Source: JBJHAX01 sp050480705
Lineage (GTDB): Bacteria > Actinomycetota > Nitriliruptoria > Nitriliruptorales > Nitriliruptoraceae
Assembly: GCA_050480705.1 (NCBI GenBank)
Contig: JBJHAX010000047.1
Span: 1-16,312 of the forward strand
DNA length: 16,312 nucleotides
Direction: 5' to 3'
In this document: one piece after another, positions 1 to 6,904 of the stretch
How the letters are laid out: each line of letters begins with the position of its first letter
How positions within the stretch are numbered: position 1 is the first letter of the stretch
Position numbers and translations under genes: made by a program
The notes under the pieces: generated by a model
Seen by the model: the letters and a program-made list of their open reading frames with translations, nothing else
Told to the model about the DNA's origin: nothing
Database searches by the model: none

Positions 1-443
1 ATGTTGGAATGCCCGATCTCGCGCACTTTGCCTCCGGTGACGAGCTCGTGGAGCGCCCCGAGCGTTTCGGCGATCGGGACGTGCGGATCCGGTTGGTGCA
101 GCTGGTACAGATCGATGCGGTCGGTGCCGAGACGGCGCAGGCTCGCCTCACAGGCGGCGCGCACGTAGTCCGGGTGGGCGCCTGACCGTTGATCGTCGAG
201 TGGCATGCCGAACTTGGTTGCGATCACCACGTCGTCGCGCCGTGCCCCGAGGGCGGCCCCGAGCAGCTGCTCGGACCGGCCGTCGCCGCCGTAGACGTCG
301 GCGGTGTCGAACAGGGTGATCCCGGCGTCCAGTGCGGCGCCGACGACCGTGTCGGTGGCAGCCGCGTCGATGCGCTTGCCGAAGTTGTTGCAGCCGATCC
401 CGACCGCGCTCACCTCGAGCTGACCGATCATCCTTGTTTCCAC
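1..443 (-). CDS. Aldo/keto reductase, N-terminal part (runs off the window)
   Basis: The minus-strand frame encodes about 147 residues of an aldo/keto reductase: an NAD(P)H-dependent cytoplasmic TIM-barrel enzyme that interconverts carbonyls and alcohols. The family motifs are present: VSAVGIGCNNFG near residue 11, FDTADVYG with the catalytic Asp46 and Tyr51, IATKFG with the catalytic Lys, and LYQLHQPDP with the catalytic His. It breaks off after REIGHSN at the window edge, so the C-terminal cofactor-binding half is missing. I chose the GTG at 443 rather than the ATG at 431. It gives the usual family start METR-x-(I/L)-G, and an AGGA lies just upstream. It is transcribed in the same direction as yceI, but 234 bp of structured spacer separates them, so one operon is uncertain. 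The family is clear; the substrate cannot be told. Confidence 0.93.
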   Translation of the reverse strand, partial: METRMIGQLEVSAVGIGCNNFGKRIDAAATDTVVGAALDAGITLFDTADVYGGDGRSEQLLGAALGARRDDVVIATKFGMPLDDQRSGAHPDYVRAACEASLRRLGTDRIDLYQLHQPDPHVPIAETLGALHELVTGGKVREIGHSN

Positions 444-559
444 CCGCGATCCTGTCTGCCACAGCATCTGTCGTCGCTGAGCCGACGCTAACGGCTGCCG
501 ACCGACATGGACAATGGCCAGGACCGGCGGCACACCGGTGCCGGGTGGCGCACTCGCGC

Positions 560-633
560 GTGGGAGGGCCGGCGAGCCGGTGGTGGGTGTCGCCGACACT
601 GGTGGGGGGTCGAGACGAAGTCGGCCCTCCCAC
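560..633. repeat. Long inverted repeat enclosing smaller hairpins
   Basis: GTGGGAGGGCCGGC (560-573) pairs with GTCGGCCCTCCCAC (620-633) over 14 positions with one G-T wobble. Inside are a CCGG-CCGG pairing (about 569-580) and GTGTC-GCC-GACAC (588-600), so an RNA copy would fold as a stem closing two hairpins. It lies in the spacer between yceI and the aldo/keto reductase gene. There is no T-run on either side. It may be a structured untranslated region, a terminator without a U-tract, or a REP-like element. No coding sequence is supported across it. Confidence 0.6.
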
Positions 634-636
634 CAG

Positions 637-676
637 ATCCGGTGGATGGACGCGTTGTCGCGCCCATCCACCGGAT
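637..676 (-). terminator. Near-perfect hairpin directly after yceI
   Basis: ATCCGGTGGATGG (637-649) and CCATCCACCGGAT (664-676) are perfect inverted repeats. The pairing continues past one A-C mismatch through CGCG/CGCG to a four-base loop TTGT (655-658). The stem starts one base after the yceI stop codon (678-680), which is where a terminator or 3' stability hairpin would sit. No T-tract follows on the minus strand, as is common for hairpin terminators in high-GC Gram-positive bacteria. The structure is seen directly; the terminator role is inferred. Confidence 0.6.
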
Positions 677-677
677 G

Positions 678-1241
678 TCAGCCTGAGCGAACCGCCGAGA
701 CCGCGAACTCGAGGGTGACGTTTTCGCTGACCAGGACTCCGCCGGCTTCGAGCGCGGCGTTCCAGGTCAGGCCCCAGTCCTTGCGGTTGACGGTGATCTC
801 ACCTTCGAAGCCGATGCGCTCGTTGCCGAAGGGGTCGGTTGCCGCACCGGTGAAGGTCAGGTCGAAGGTGAGCTCTCGGGTGACGTCCTTGATGGTCAGC
901 TCACCGGTGACGCGGTACGTCGTGTCGTCGACCGCGCTGATTGCCGTCGAGACGAACTTCACGTGCGGGTGGTTGTCGACGTCGAAGAAGTCGCCGCTGC
1001 GCAGGTGCGCGTCACGGTCGGCGCTGCGGGTGTCGACGCTGCCGGCGTCGATCGTCAGCTCGACACGCGACGCACTCGGGTCGTCGCCGTCGACCCGTAT
1101 CGTGCCGTCGACGTCGGTGAAGGAGCCGCGGACGCGGGTCACCATCGCGTGACGAGCGACGAAACCGATGTGGGTGTGGGACGGATCGACCGTGTAGGTG
1201 CCGGTCAGCTGCGTCGTGGGGATGTCAACTGCGGTGGTCAT
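678..1241 (-). CDS. yceI: YceI family protein (lipocalin-like polyisoprenoid-binding fold)
   Basis: This 187-residue protein matches the YceI family over its full length. Visible markers are the N-terminal YTVDPSHTHIGFVARHAMVTRVRGSF, here cut to its ends (YTVDPSHTHIGF ... RVRGSF), then SGDFFDVDNHPHVKF in the middle, GELTIKDVTRELTFD, and FEGEITVNRKDWGL near the C-terminus. The family forms an elongated beta barrel that binds isoprenoid or other long lipophilic molecules. E. coli YceI is periplasmic, but this one has no signal peptide and is probably cytoplasmic, like many actinobacterial members. AAGGA lies about 10 nt before the ATG. It is divergent from a marR gene, and the shared spacer carries two MarR-type palindromes, so repression by that MarR protein is likely. 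The ligand is unknown. Confidence 0.93.
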   Translation of the reverse strand: MTTAVDIPTTQLTGTYTVDPSHTHIGFVARHAMVTRVRGSFTDVDGTIRVDGDDPSASRVELTIDAGSVDTRSADRDAHLRSGDFFDVDNHPHVKFVSTAISAVDDTTYRVTGELTIKDVTRELTFDLTFTGAATDPFGNERIGFEGEITVNRKDWGLTWNAALEAGGVLVSENVTLEFAVSAVRSG

Positions 1242-1300
1242 GGTGGGCGTTTCCTTGGTCGGTGCTGCTCATCGGTGCGCCGGCTATCCGACGCTGTTTA

Positions 1301-1341
1301 TTGAAGCATCAACATAGTAGCTAGGATTGTTGATGCGTCAA
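1301..1341. promoter_or_regulatory. Paired MarR-type operators between yceI and marR
   Basis: TTGAAGCATCAA (1301-1312) and TTGATGCGTCAA (1330-1341) are both TTGA-N4-TCAA palindromes. Together they also form a larger inverted repeat: TTGAAGCATCAAC against GTTGATGCGTCAA, with one mismatch in 13. Their starts are 29 bp apart. Short AT-richer palindromes in the spacer of a divergent marR gene are the usual autoregulatory operators of this family. Assignment to this MarR protein is by position. Confidence 0.75.
1314..1341 (-). promoter_or_regulatory. Predicted yceI promoter (-35 TTGACG, 16 bp, -10 TACTAT)
   Basis: Read on the minus strand, TTGACG (1341-1336), a 16-bp spacer and TACTAT (1319-1314) make a near-consensus housekeeping promoter pointing at yceI. 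The start point would fall near 1307. The -35 box lies in one MarR palindrome and the start point in the other, so a bound repressor would block RNA polymerase. On the plus strand a weaker marR promoter can be drawn with -10 TAGGAT (1322-1327). Confidence 0.6.
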
Positions 1342-1366
1342 GTTGTTGTTCGGCTACGATCGCGTC

Positions 1367-1879
1367 ATGGATGAGGTCCGGTGGCTCGAAGACGACGAGC
1401 AGCGCGCGTGGCGTGCACTCGCTGCCGTGCTGTTGCGCCTTCCCGGTGCGCTCGAACAGCAGCTCCAGCGCGACGCCGACATCTCACATTTCGAGTACTG
1501 GGTGCTGGCGCTGTTGAGCGAGCGACCCGACCGGATGCTGCGGCTCAGCCAGCTCGCCGGCCAGGCGAACGCGTCGCTGTCGCGGCTTTCGCACGTGGTG
1601 AGCCGGCTCGAACGGCGTGGCTGGGTGCGGCGTGAGCGCTGCCCGGACGACGCGCGCGCCAATCATGCGGTGCTCACTGACGCCGGGATGGCCAAGGTCG
1701 TCGAGGCGGCACCGGGACATGTCGGTGCCGTGCGCTCGCTGGTGTTCGACGCCTTGACCCCGGACGAGGTCGCCACGCTCGAGCGGGTCTGCACCACGAT
1801 CGTCGAACGCGTGCAGGCACCGGAGTCCGCTGGTGCCAGGGAGATGATCCTGACCGACACCGCCGACACAGACGGGTGA
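1367..1879 (+). CDS. MarR family transcriptional regulator
   Basis: This 170-residue winged-helix protein shows the MarR layout: dimerisation helices at both ends and the DNA-binding core in the middle. The core reads LSQLAGQANASLSRLSHVV followed by RLERRGWVRRERCPDDARA and the wing-end AVLTDAGM. These regulators are dimeric repressors released by small phenolic or lipophilic ligands or by oxidation. I chose the ATG at 1367; an in-frame TTG at 1343 would add eight residues, and neither has a clear Shine-Dalgarno. The gene is divergent from yceI and faces two palindromes likely to be its operators. The few cysteines (CPDD, VCTT) are not enough to claim redox sensing. Confidence 0.92.
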   Translation: MDEVRWLEDDEQRAWRALAAVLLRLPGALEQQLQRDADISHFEYWVLALLSERPDRMLRLSQLAGQANASLSRLSHVVSRLERRGWVRRERCPDDARANHAVLTDAGMAKVVEAAPGHVGAVRSLVFDALTPDEVATLERVCTTIVERVQAPESAGAREMILTDTADTDG

Positions 1880-1881
1880 CC

Positions 1882-1969
1882 GGTCGAGGCCCAGCGGCGC
1901 CCGACCAGGTCAGTCACGCCGGGCGAGTCGGTCGGTGCCAAGCAGCGCCCGAACAGGTCAGTCCCGCGG
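1882..1969. repeat. Imperfect 40-bp direct repeat at the convergent marR/MFS ends
   Basis: The segments 1882-1921 and 1930-1969 agree at 33 of 40 positions with an offset of 48 bp. Each contains CAGGTCAGTC. The right copy spans the stop codon and last codons of the MFS gene; the left copy lies in the spacer before the end of marR. GGTCG...CGACC in the left copy could form a terminator-like hairpin. It looks like a local duplication of the MFS gene tail. Confidence 0.7.
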
Positions 1970-3256
1970 AGTGACCGACGTGCGCGGCATCGGTGCGACC
2001 ACGGCCAGCACCGAGGTGGCGATCGGCAGGACCAACAGCACGCGCAGCACCTGGACGTAGCTTCCGGTCAGATCGTGGCCGAGCGACAGGGCCAACGGCC
2101 CGAAGGCTGACGAGGCGACCCCGATCGCGGTCACCACACCGCGTATCGAGCCAAGGTGGCGGATGCCGAACAGCTTGGGGAACGCCGCGGCCTCGAGCGT
2201 GCGGGCGGCAGCACCCGCAGCACCGAGTGCGATGCCGTAGGCGATGGCGCGGCCGCCCGGCGTGACGTGCGGCAACGCGAGCATCGCACCGGCGAGTGAG
2301 CCCATCGAGGCGAGCAGGACCCATCGCGGCGCGAAGCGGTCGACCATGGCACCCACCAACAGGGTCGCGCCCAACGCCGCCAACGTCTGGGGCACGAAGT
2401 TGGCCGCGGCCTCGATCGGCGTCAACCCCTGTTCGCCCAGCAGGTTGATCTGATGGAACGCCAGACCGGTCGCGATAAGCGCGGTTGTGGCGACCGCGCT
2501 GGCGATCGCCCAGAACATCGTCGTTCGCATCGCCTCGGCCCGGGTGAAGGCGGCGTATGCGACGGCCGGCGGCGTCGCTGAAGCCTCCGGTAGTGCGGGC
2601 GTGCCCTTGCGTCGCCGCGACCTGTCGATGCCGTCGGCGACCTGGCCCACGTGGTCGGGATGATCGATCATTCCGCGCAGCGCCAAGGGGAGCACGACGA
2701 GCCAGACGAGCGCACCCATCGCCAGCCAGGCGACCCGCCAGCCGAAGCCCTCGATCACGAACGCGGCGACGAACGGGACGAGCGAGAACATCGCGGATCC
2801 CGTCGCCGAGGTCACCCCGACCGCGGTCCCTCGTCGGCGCTCGAACCACGGTGCGACCGATGTGGTCGCCACGAGCGTCAGGCCACCCTGACCGAGCATC
2901 CGGATGCCGGTGAAGCCGATGACGAGGGTGATCAGACCCGTCACCCCGGCCATGGCGGCCAGAACGACACCGAACGCCCCGCCGATCACGAGCATGGTCG
3001 TGCGGGCGCCGAGGTCGTCGACGAACCGTCCGATCCTGGGCTGGGCGATCGCTCCCGTCAGGGTGCCCACGAGGTAGGCGCTGGACACCTGTGACCGGGT
3101 CAGCGCCAGCGCGTCGATCATCTGGTCGACGAACACGCTGACGCCGATGGTCTGCCCGGGGCCGCTCATGCCGAGCACCACCGAGGCGATCGCCACGATC
3201 CGCCAGCCCGAGAACCGGGTCGATGCGAACGGGCGCGCGGGATCACGCAGTGACAC
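1958..3256 (-). CDS. MFS permease
   Basis: This protein of about 432 residues has roughly twelve hydrophobic segments in two halves, split by a charged loop (DHPDHVGQVADGIDRSRRRKG). MFS signatures between helices 2 and 3 are visible as GRFVDDLGARTTM in the first half and VGAMVDRFAPRWVLL in the second. It begins with a GWRIVAIASVVLGMSGPG segment like permeases of the monocarboxylate/oxalate-formate type, but the substrate cannot be named. I chose the GTG at 3256, with GAGAGG 11 nt upstream. A longer frame from 3328 would only add low-complexity Arg/Ser/Pro sequence and run into the promoter region of the divergent GGDEF-EAL gene. It converges with marR. Confidence 0.85.
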   Translation of the reverse strand: MSLRDPARPFASTRFSGWRIVAIASVVLGMSGPGQTIGVSVFVDQMIDALALTRSQVSSAYLVGTLTGAIAQPRIGRFVDDLGARTTMLVIGGAFGVVLAAMAGVTGLITLVIGFTGIRMLGQGGLTLVATTSVAPWFERRRGTAVGVTSATGSAMFSLVPFVAAFVIEGFGWRVAWLAMGALVWLVVLPLALRGMIDHPDHVGQVADGIDRSRRRKGTPALPEASATPPAVAYAAFTRAEAMRTTMFWAIASAVATTALIATGLAFHQINLLGEQGLTPIEAAANFVPQTLAALGATLLVGAMVDRFAPRWVLLASMGSLAGAMLALPHVTPGGRAIAYGIALGAAGAAARTLEAAAFPKLFGIRHLGSIRGVVTAIGVASSAFGPLALSLGHDLTGSYVQVLRVLLVLPIATSVLAVVAPMPRTSVTPRD

Positions 3257-3351
3257 GACGGGGCAGCCTCTCGAGCGGGAAGTCCGGCCGGCACTCGGCG
3301 ATGCCGGTACCGGGATCCGCAAAGACACCGGCCGGCGACGGTATCGCGCGA

Positions 3352-3366
3352 TCCGACCGAGTCGGA
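3352..3366. promoter_or_regulatory. Palindrome upstream of the GGDEF-EAL gene
   Basis: TCCGAC-CGA-GTCGGA is a palindrome with 6-bp arms. It sits seven bases before the predicted ECF-type -35 box (3373) in the divergent MFS/GGDEF-EAL spacer. A second palindrome, CCGGTACCGG, lies at 3304-3313. Either could be an operator. No binding protein can be assigned. Confidence 0.35.
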
Positions 3367-3372
3367 CAACGG

Positions 3373-3399
3373 GGGAATCGTCGTCGACGCTCGGTGGTT
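3373..3399 (+). promoter_or_regulatory. Predicted ECF (SigR/SigH-type) promoter of the GGDEF-EAL gene
   Basis: GGGAAT (3373-3378), an 18-bp spacer and GTT (3397-3399) match the SigR-class consensus GGAAT-N18-GTT exactly. The -10 ends 60 nt before the chosen GTG start at 3460. The same pattern precedes the sigma gene and tlpA in this window. Confidence 0.6.
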
Positions 3400-3450
3400 T
3401 CCGTCAGTACCCGACCGCGGCACCGCAGCCACGTTCCCGGTGGAGAACAC

Positions 3451-3455
3451 GGAGG
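3451..3455 (+). promoter_or_regulatory. Shine-Dalgarno GGAGG that sets the GGDEF-EAL start
   Basis: GGAGG followed by four bases and GTG (3460). The open frame extends back to 3223, so this site decides the start. The ATG overlapping it at 3456 is in another frame. Confidence 0.6.
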
Positions 3456-3459
3456 ATGC

Positions 3460-5490
3460 GTGCAACACGACGACGTGCGGCCCGAGGGCCTGGCGCACCG
3501 GTTCCGCGCGCGGGTTCCTCCACCACTCGTGCGGGCATTCGCGTGGCGCTCCGCGGTCGTGTTCGTCGTCGTCGGCATCGTGCTGCACTTCGCCGTCAGC
3601 ACCGCGGTGACCGAGCACTTCGCGTCGGCATCGGCGTTCCACGCCGAGTTCGTCGCCCACGCCGTGCTCGAGCCGATGCTCGCTTCGGACAAGCTCGGTG
3701 CGTCACGTGACGAAGCTGCGCGCCGGTACGTCTCTGAGACGATCCAGACGTTCGCCATCGACGATCACGTCGTACGGGTCATCATCTGGGACGAGGGCAA
3801 CCGGATCGTCGCGGCGGACGATCCGGACCTCGTCGGTGTGCGTGTCGACGGGTACCTCGACGGTCTCGACCTGCCCGAGGACCACGCGGTGCATCTGGAT
3901 CAGCGTGACGGGCTGCTGCCACCACCGCCGGGAGGTTCGCCCGTGGCCGGACCGGTGAGCAGCGTGGTCGTGCTCGACGTCGTGCTCGACACCGACCAGG
4001 TGCTGTTCGCCGAGATCCTGCAGGATCCGGCGCCCTCGATCGCCGCGGCCGCCCGATTCACCAGGCTCCTCGACATCGGACTGGTCGGCGGGCTCGGCTT
4101 GCTCTGGGCGTTGCTGCTGCCCATCGCCCGCCGTGCGTCACGCAACCTCGACCGGCAGGCACGTGTGGACGAGCTGACCCAGCTGCTCAACCGCACCGGG
4201 CTCCAGCGTGCGCTGGATCGGATCATCACGCGCAGCAACCGGGAACGCAGCGGGCTCGCGGTGATGTTCATCGACCTCGACGGGTTCAAACAGATCAACG
4301 ACGCGGCCGGACATGCCACCGGGGACCGCATCCTCCGGGAGGTGTCGGCGCGACTGCAGGGTCATGTCCGGCCCGACGACGTCATCGCCCGGTTCGCCGG
4401 CGACGAGTTCGTCGTCGTGCTCGACCGTGTCACGCATCCCGCCGCGGCCGAGCAGATCGCGCACGAGGTCCTCGAAGCACTCCGACGACCCTACGCGGCG
4501 TTGGGCGCCTGGTCCCGCACGATCAGCGCCAGCATCGGGGTCAGTTTCGGGCTCGCCACTGAGAGCGACCTGGCTCGCCTGGTGCACGATGCGGATGCTG
4601 CCATGTATCACGTGAAGGCCAACGGAGGTGACGGCTGGCGCCTGTTCGACGACGGGCTTCGCGAGGCGGTCGCGCGCCAGCGCTGGATCGACCGGCACAC
4701 CCACGGGGTCTCGTCCAGAGGCGAGCTGTCACTGGTCTACCAGCCGTTCGTGGCGCTCAGTGGTGACGCCACAGGTCGGGTCGTCGCCGCCGAGGCGCTG
4801 CTGCGATGGCATCACCCGGAGTTCGGTGCGGTATCGCCCGGGGAGATGATCCCGATCGCCGAGCGCAACGGGACGATCCAGGAGATCGGCGTCTGGGTGC
4901 TCGAAGAAGCCTGCCGTCTGGTGTGCGAGCTCGATACGACGCTGGCCGCCGAGCAGGAGTTCGTCCTGTTCGTCAACGTCTCGCCGTTGCAGCTGCGGAC
5001 GGACCTGCCGGAGCAGCTCGACGCCGTTCTGCGACGAACCGGCGCTGACCCGCGCCGGCTCGGTCTGGAGATCACCGAGTCGGCGATCACCGGTGACGAC
5101 GGCCGTGTGGTGACGTTGATGGAGCGTCTTCGTGAGCGGGGCGTGCGGGTCGCGATCGACGACTTCGGCACGGGCTACTCCTCGCTGGCGCGTCTGCGGT
5201 CGCTGCCCGTCGACCTGCTCAAGCTCGATGCGTCGTTCGTGCACGACCTGGACGACCGCCGCGAGTTCGTGATCTCGGCAGCGGTCGCCTCGCTCGCCCA
5301 GCAGCTGGGGATGGACGTGCTCGCCGAAGGCATCGAGACCGGCGACCAGCTGGTCGGCGTCCGCCAGCTCGGGTTCGACCTCGCCCAGGGTTACCACCTG
5401 GCGACGCCGGGCACTGCCGGCGAGCTGCGGCGCATGCTCGCCGGAGGCCAGCGCGAAGACGAGCGTGACGTCGCTGCGATCACCGCCTGA
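3460..5490 (+). CDS. Membrane-anchored GGDEF-EAL cyclic-di-GMP synthase/phosphodiesterase
   Basis: This 676-residue protein has a helix near residues 28-50, an extracytoplasmic sensor region (about 51-200), a second helix near 203-224, then GGDEF and EAL domains. The GGDEF domain has FIDLDGFKQINDAAGH and AGDEF (313-317), an accepted active variant of GGDEF. RPDD (304-307) lies exactly five residues before AGDEF, the product-inhibition I-site. The EAL domain keeps EALLRW (445 on), the Asn of FVNVSP, LEITES, DDFGTGYSSL, LLKLDASF and AEGIET, so the metal and catalytic residues look complete. It should both make and break cyclic di-GMP. The GTG at 3460 is chosen because GGAGG stands four bases before it; upstream in-frame sequence is Arg-rich and contains the promoter. 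The sensor region matches nothing I recognise by motif. Confidence 0.92.
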   Translation: MQHDDVRPEGLAHRFRARVPPPLVRAFAWRSAVVFVVVGIVLHFAVSTAVTEHFASASAFHAEFVAHAVLEPMLASDKLGASRDEAARRYVSETIQTFAIDDHVVRVIIWDEGNRIVAADDPDLVGVRVDGYLDGLDLPEDHAVHLDQRDGLLPPPPGGSPVAGPVSSVVVLDVVLDTDQVLFAEILQDPAPSIAAAARFTRLLDIGLVGGLGLLWALLLPIARRASRNLDRQARVDELTQLLNRTGLQRALDRIITRSNRERSGLAVMFIDLDGFKQINDAAGHATGDRILREVSARLQGHVRPDDVIARFAGDEFVVVLDRVTHPAAAEQIAHEVLEALRRPYAALGAWSRTISASIGVSFGLATESDLARLVHDADAAMYHVKANGGDGWRLFDDGLREAVARQRWIDRHTHGVSSRGELSLVYQPFVALSGDATGRVVAAEALLRWHHPEFGAVSPGEMIPIAERNGTIQEIGVWVLEEACRLVCELDTTLAAEQEFVLFVNVSPLQLRTDLPEQLDAVLRRTGADPRRLGLEITESAITGDDGRVVTLMERLRERGVRVAIDDFGTGYSSLARLRSLPVDLLKLDASFVHDLDDRREFVISAAVASLAQQLGMDVLAEGIETGDQLVGVRQLGFDLAQGYHLATPGTAGELRRMLAGGQREDERDVAAITA

Positions 5491-5515
5491 GCTTGCTGAT
5501 CATCACCGCCTGAGC
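5479..5515. repeat. Direct repeat over the GGDEF-EAL stop codon
   Basis: ATCACCGCCTGAGC occurs at 5479-5492 and again at 5502-5515, a 23-bp step. The first copy contains the last codons and the TGA stop of the GGDEF-EAL gene. The second lies in the spacer. Confidence 0.75.
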
Positions 5516-5535
5516 GCGCGAGGAGCGGACACGCG

Positions 5536-5572
5536 CCGGCGGACCTCCGTCGATCCCGGCGGACCCCCGTCG
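5536..5572. repeat. Direct repeat next to the end of the DUF3179 gene
   Basis: CCGGCGGACCTCCGTCG (5536-5552) and CCGGCGGACCCCCGTCG (5556-5572) differ at one base and are 20 bp apart. Together with the 5479-5515 repeat they fill most of the 86-bp convergent spacer. No clear terminator hairpin with a T-run is seen. Confidence 0.75.
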
Positions 5573-5576
5573 TTGT

Positions 5577-6824
5577 CTACGAGGTGACCACGTCGGTGTC
5601 CGGCCTGAACGCCACCCACACGAACCAGAACGAGTCGTCGTGGGGTATCGCTTCGAGCTGCTGGCCTTCGAGCGGCCCGTCGAGTGCGCGTCCCCGGAGG
5701 TCGAACGTCGAACCGGAGCGCGTGTCGACGAACGTGGACTGCGTGCCTCCGGGGGCCAGCTCCACCGGGTCGCCGTCGAGCTCGGCGATGAACGCCGCGG
5801 TCTGGCCGACGTCGCGACCCGAGTCGATCGAGGCCGTGTCGAGCGCCGACGCCTGACCCGGTGCCCACACCACGACGAGCGGCACGTCGCCGATCTCGAT
5901 GTCGACGGCACGCTGGTCGCGCAGCACGTCGAGGAGGACGGCTGCGGCGCCCTGCTCGTGATCGATGCCGACGAGCCGGGTCATCGGCGGGAAGCGGCCG
6001 TCGGCCTCGTCGAGGAACAGGAACGGATTGTTGTCCGGCGAGTCGTAGGCCACGTACGGATTGCGGCCGTACTCGCGAACGTGTCCCGTCTCGCGACTGA
6101 GCACCTGTGCGTCGGGGTGCAGCTCGGTGAGTTCGGCGAATCCGAACAGCCAGGCCGGAACCCGTGTCAGCCGCGTGCCCAGGAACGGTTCCCCGACGAC
6201 GGCCTCACCTTCGAACTGGGTCCACAGGTTGAGCGTCTGCCGGTCGTACATGACGAGGTTCGACTTGTGCAAGCGCCCGGACGTGCCGAAGTCGAGCACG
6301 GTCGCGCCGTCGGGGCCCGTGACCGCGCGTTCGAACACCAGTGCCGAGTTGCACAGTGGACAGTAGGTCACCACCAGCGGGACACCGCCGATCACGTCGT
6401 TGACGATCTCGTGCCACGTCAGGATCGCAAGCGGGTAGGCACGCACGTCGTCGTTGACGTCGACCACCATCACCGGGCTGTTGTCCTGAAGCCACACGGA
6501 CGCGTCGTCGATCGATTCGTACACCGGGTTGTCGATCGGCGGAATGCCGTCCGGCGGCGGGCCGCCGGAGATGATCTGATCGAGCGGAATGGACCGTGCC
6601 GGGTCACAGCCGGACTGTTGCCAGTAGAAGGAACCCTCCTGGCAGCCGGTCGAGGTGGCCACGATGGGTTCGCGCGGTCCGGTCGCCGCGTCGCCGACCG
6701 ACCCGCCGGCGGCGCCGTCGCTCTCGGTCGTCGGAGACGGTGCAGGATCCGATCCATCGGCGCAGGCGGCGAGCACCAGGGTGAGAATCGAGGCGACTGC
6801 GGCGCGGCCGAGGACGTTTCGCAT
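5577..6824 (-). CDS. DUF3179 domain lipoprotein with CPLC motif
   Basis: This 415-residue protein starts with a lipoprotein signal (hydrophobic ASILTLVLAA, then Cys21), so it should be anchored on the outer face of the membrane. After a Ser/Pro/Gly-rich linker (about 22-55) comes the DUF3179 region, with AYPLAILTWHEIVND, VVTYCPLCNSALVF (Cys155 and Cys158), FGTSGRLHKSNLVMYDRQT and LWTQFEGEAVVG. The CxxC suggests a redox or metal site. The family is annotated in databases as possible selenoproteins; here both positions are Cys. Its reaction is unknown. I chose the ATG at 6824 because GGAG stands eight bases before it; an upstream start at 6869 lacks such a site. It is divergent from the FAD oxidoreductase and converges with the GGDEF-EAL gene. 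Confidence 0.88.
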   Translation of the reverse strand: MRNVLGRAAVASILTLVLAACADGSDPAPSPTTESDGAAGGSVGDAATGPREPIVATSTGCQEGSFYWQQSGCDPARSIPLDQIISGGPPPDGIPPIDNPVYESIDDASVWLQDNSPVMVVDVNDDVRAYPLAILTWHEIVNDVIGGVPLVVTYCPLCNSALVFERAVTGPDGATVLDFGTSGRLHKSNLVMYDRQTLNLWTQFEGEAVVGEPFLGTRLTRVPAWLFGFAELTELHPDAQVLSRETGHVREYGRNPYVAYDSPDNNPFLFLDEADGRFPPMTRLVGIDHEQGAAAVLLDVLRDQRAVDIEIGDVPLVVVWAPGQASALDTASIDSGRDVGQTAAFIAELDGDPVELAPGGTQSTFVDTRSGSTFDLRGRALDGPLEGQQLEAIPHDDSFWFVWVAFRPDTDVVTS

Positions 6825-6904
6825 GAGTGACTCCATACGCAGTTGACGGGTGCACGAGGAAACACCCATCGCGTTTCCCGCCTTCCATGCATCCAGGTCC
6901 GGCG

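Noticed and set aside
5640..6830. Open plus-strand frame of 396 codons opposite the DUF3179 gene
   Set aside because: Antisense shadow; the opposite strand encodes conserved DUF3179 motifs and a lipoprotein signal.
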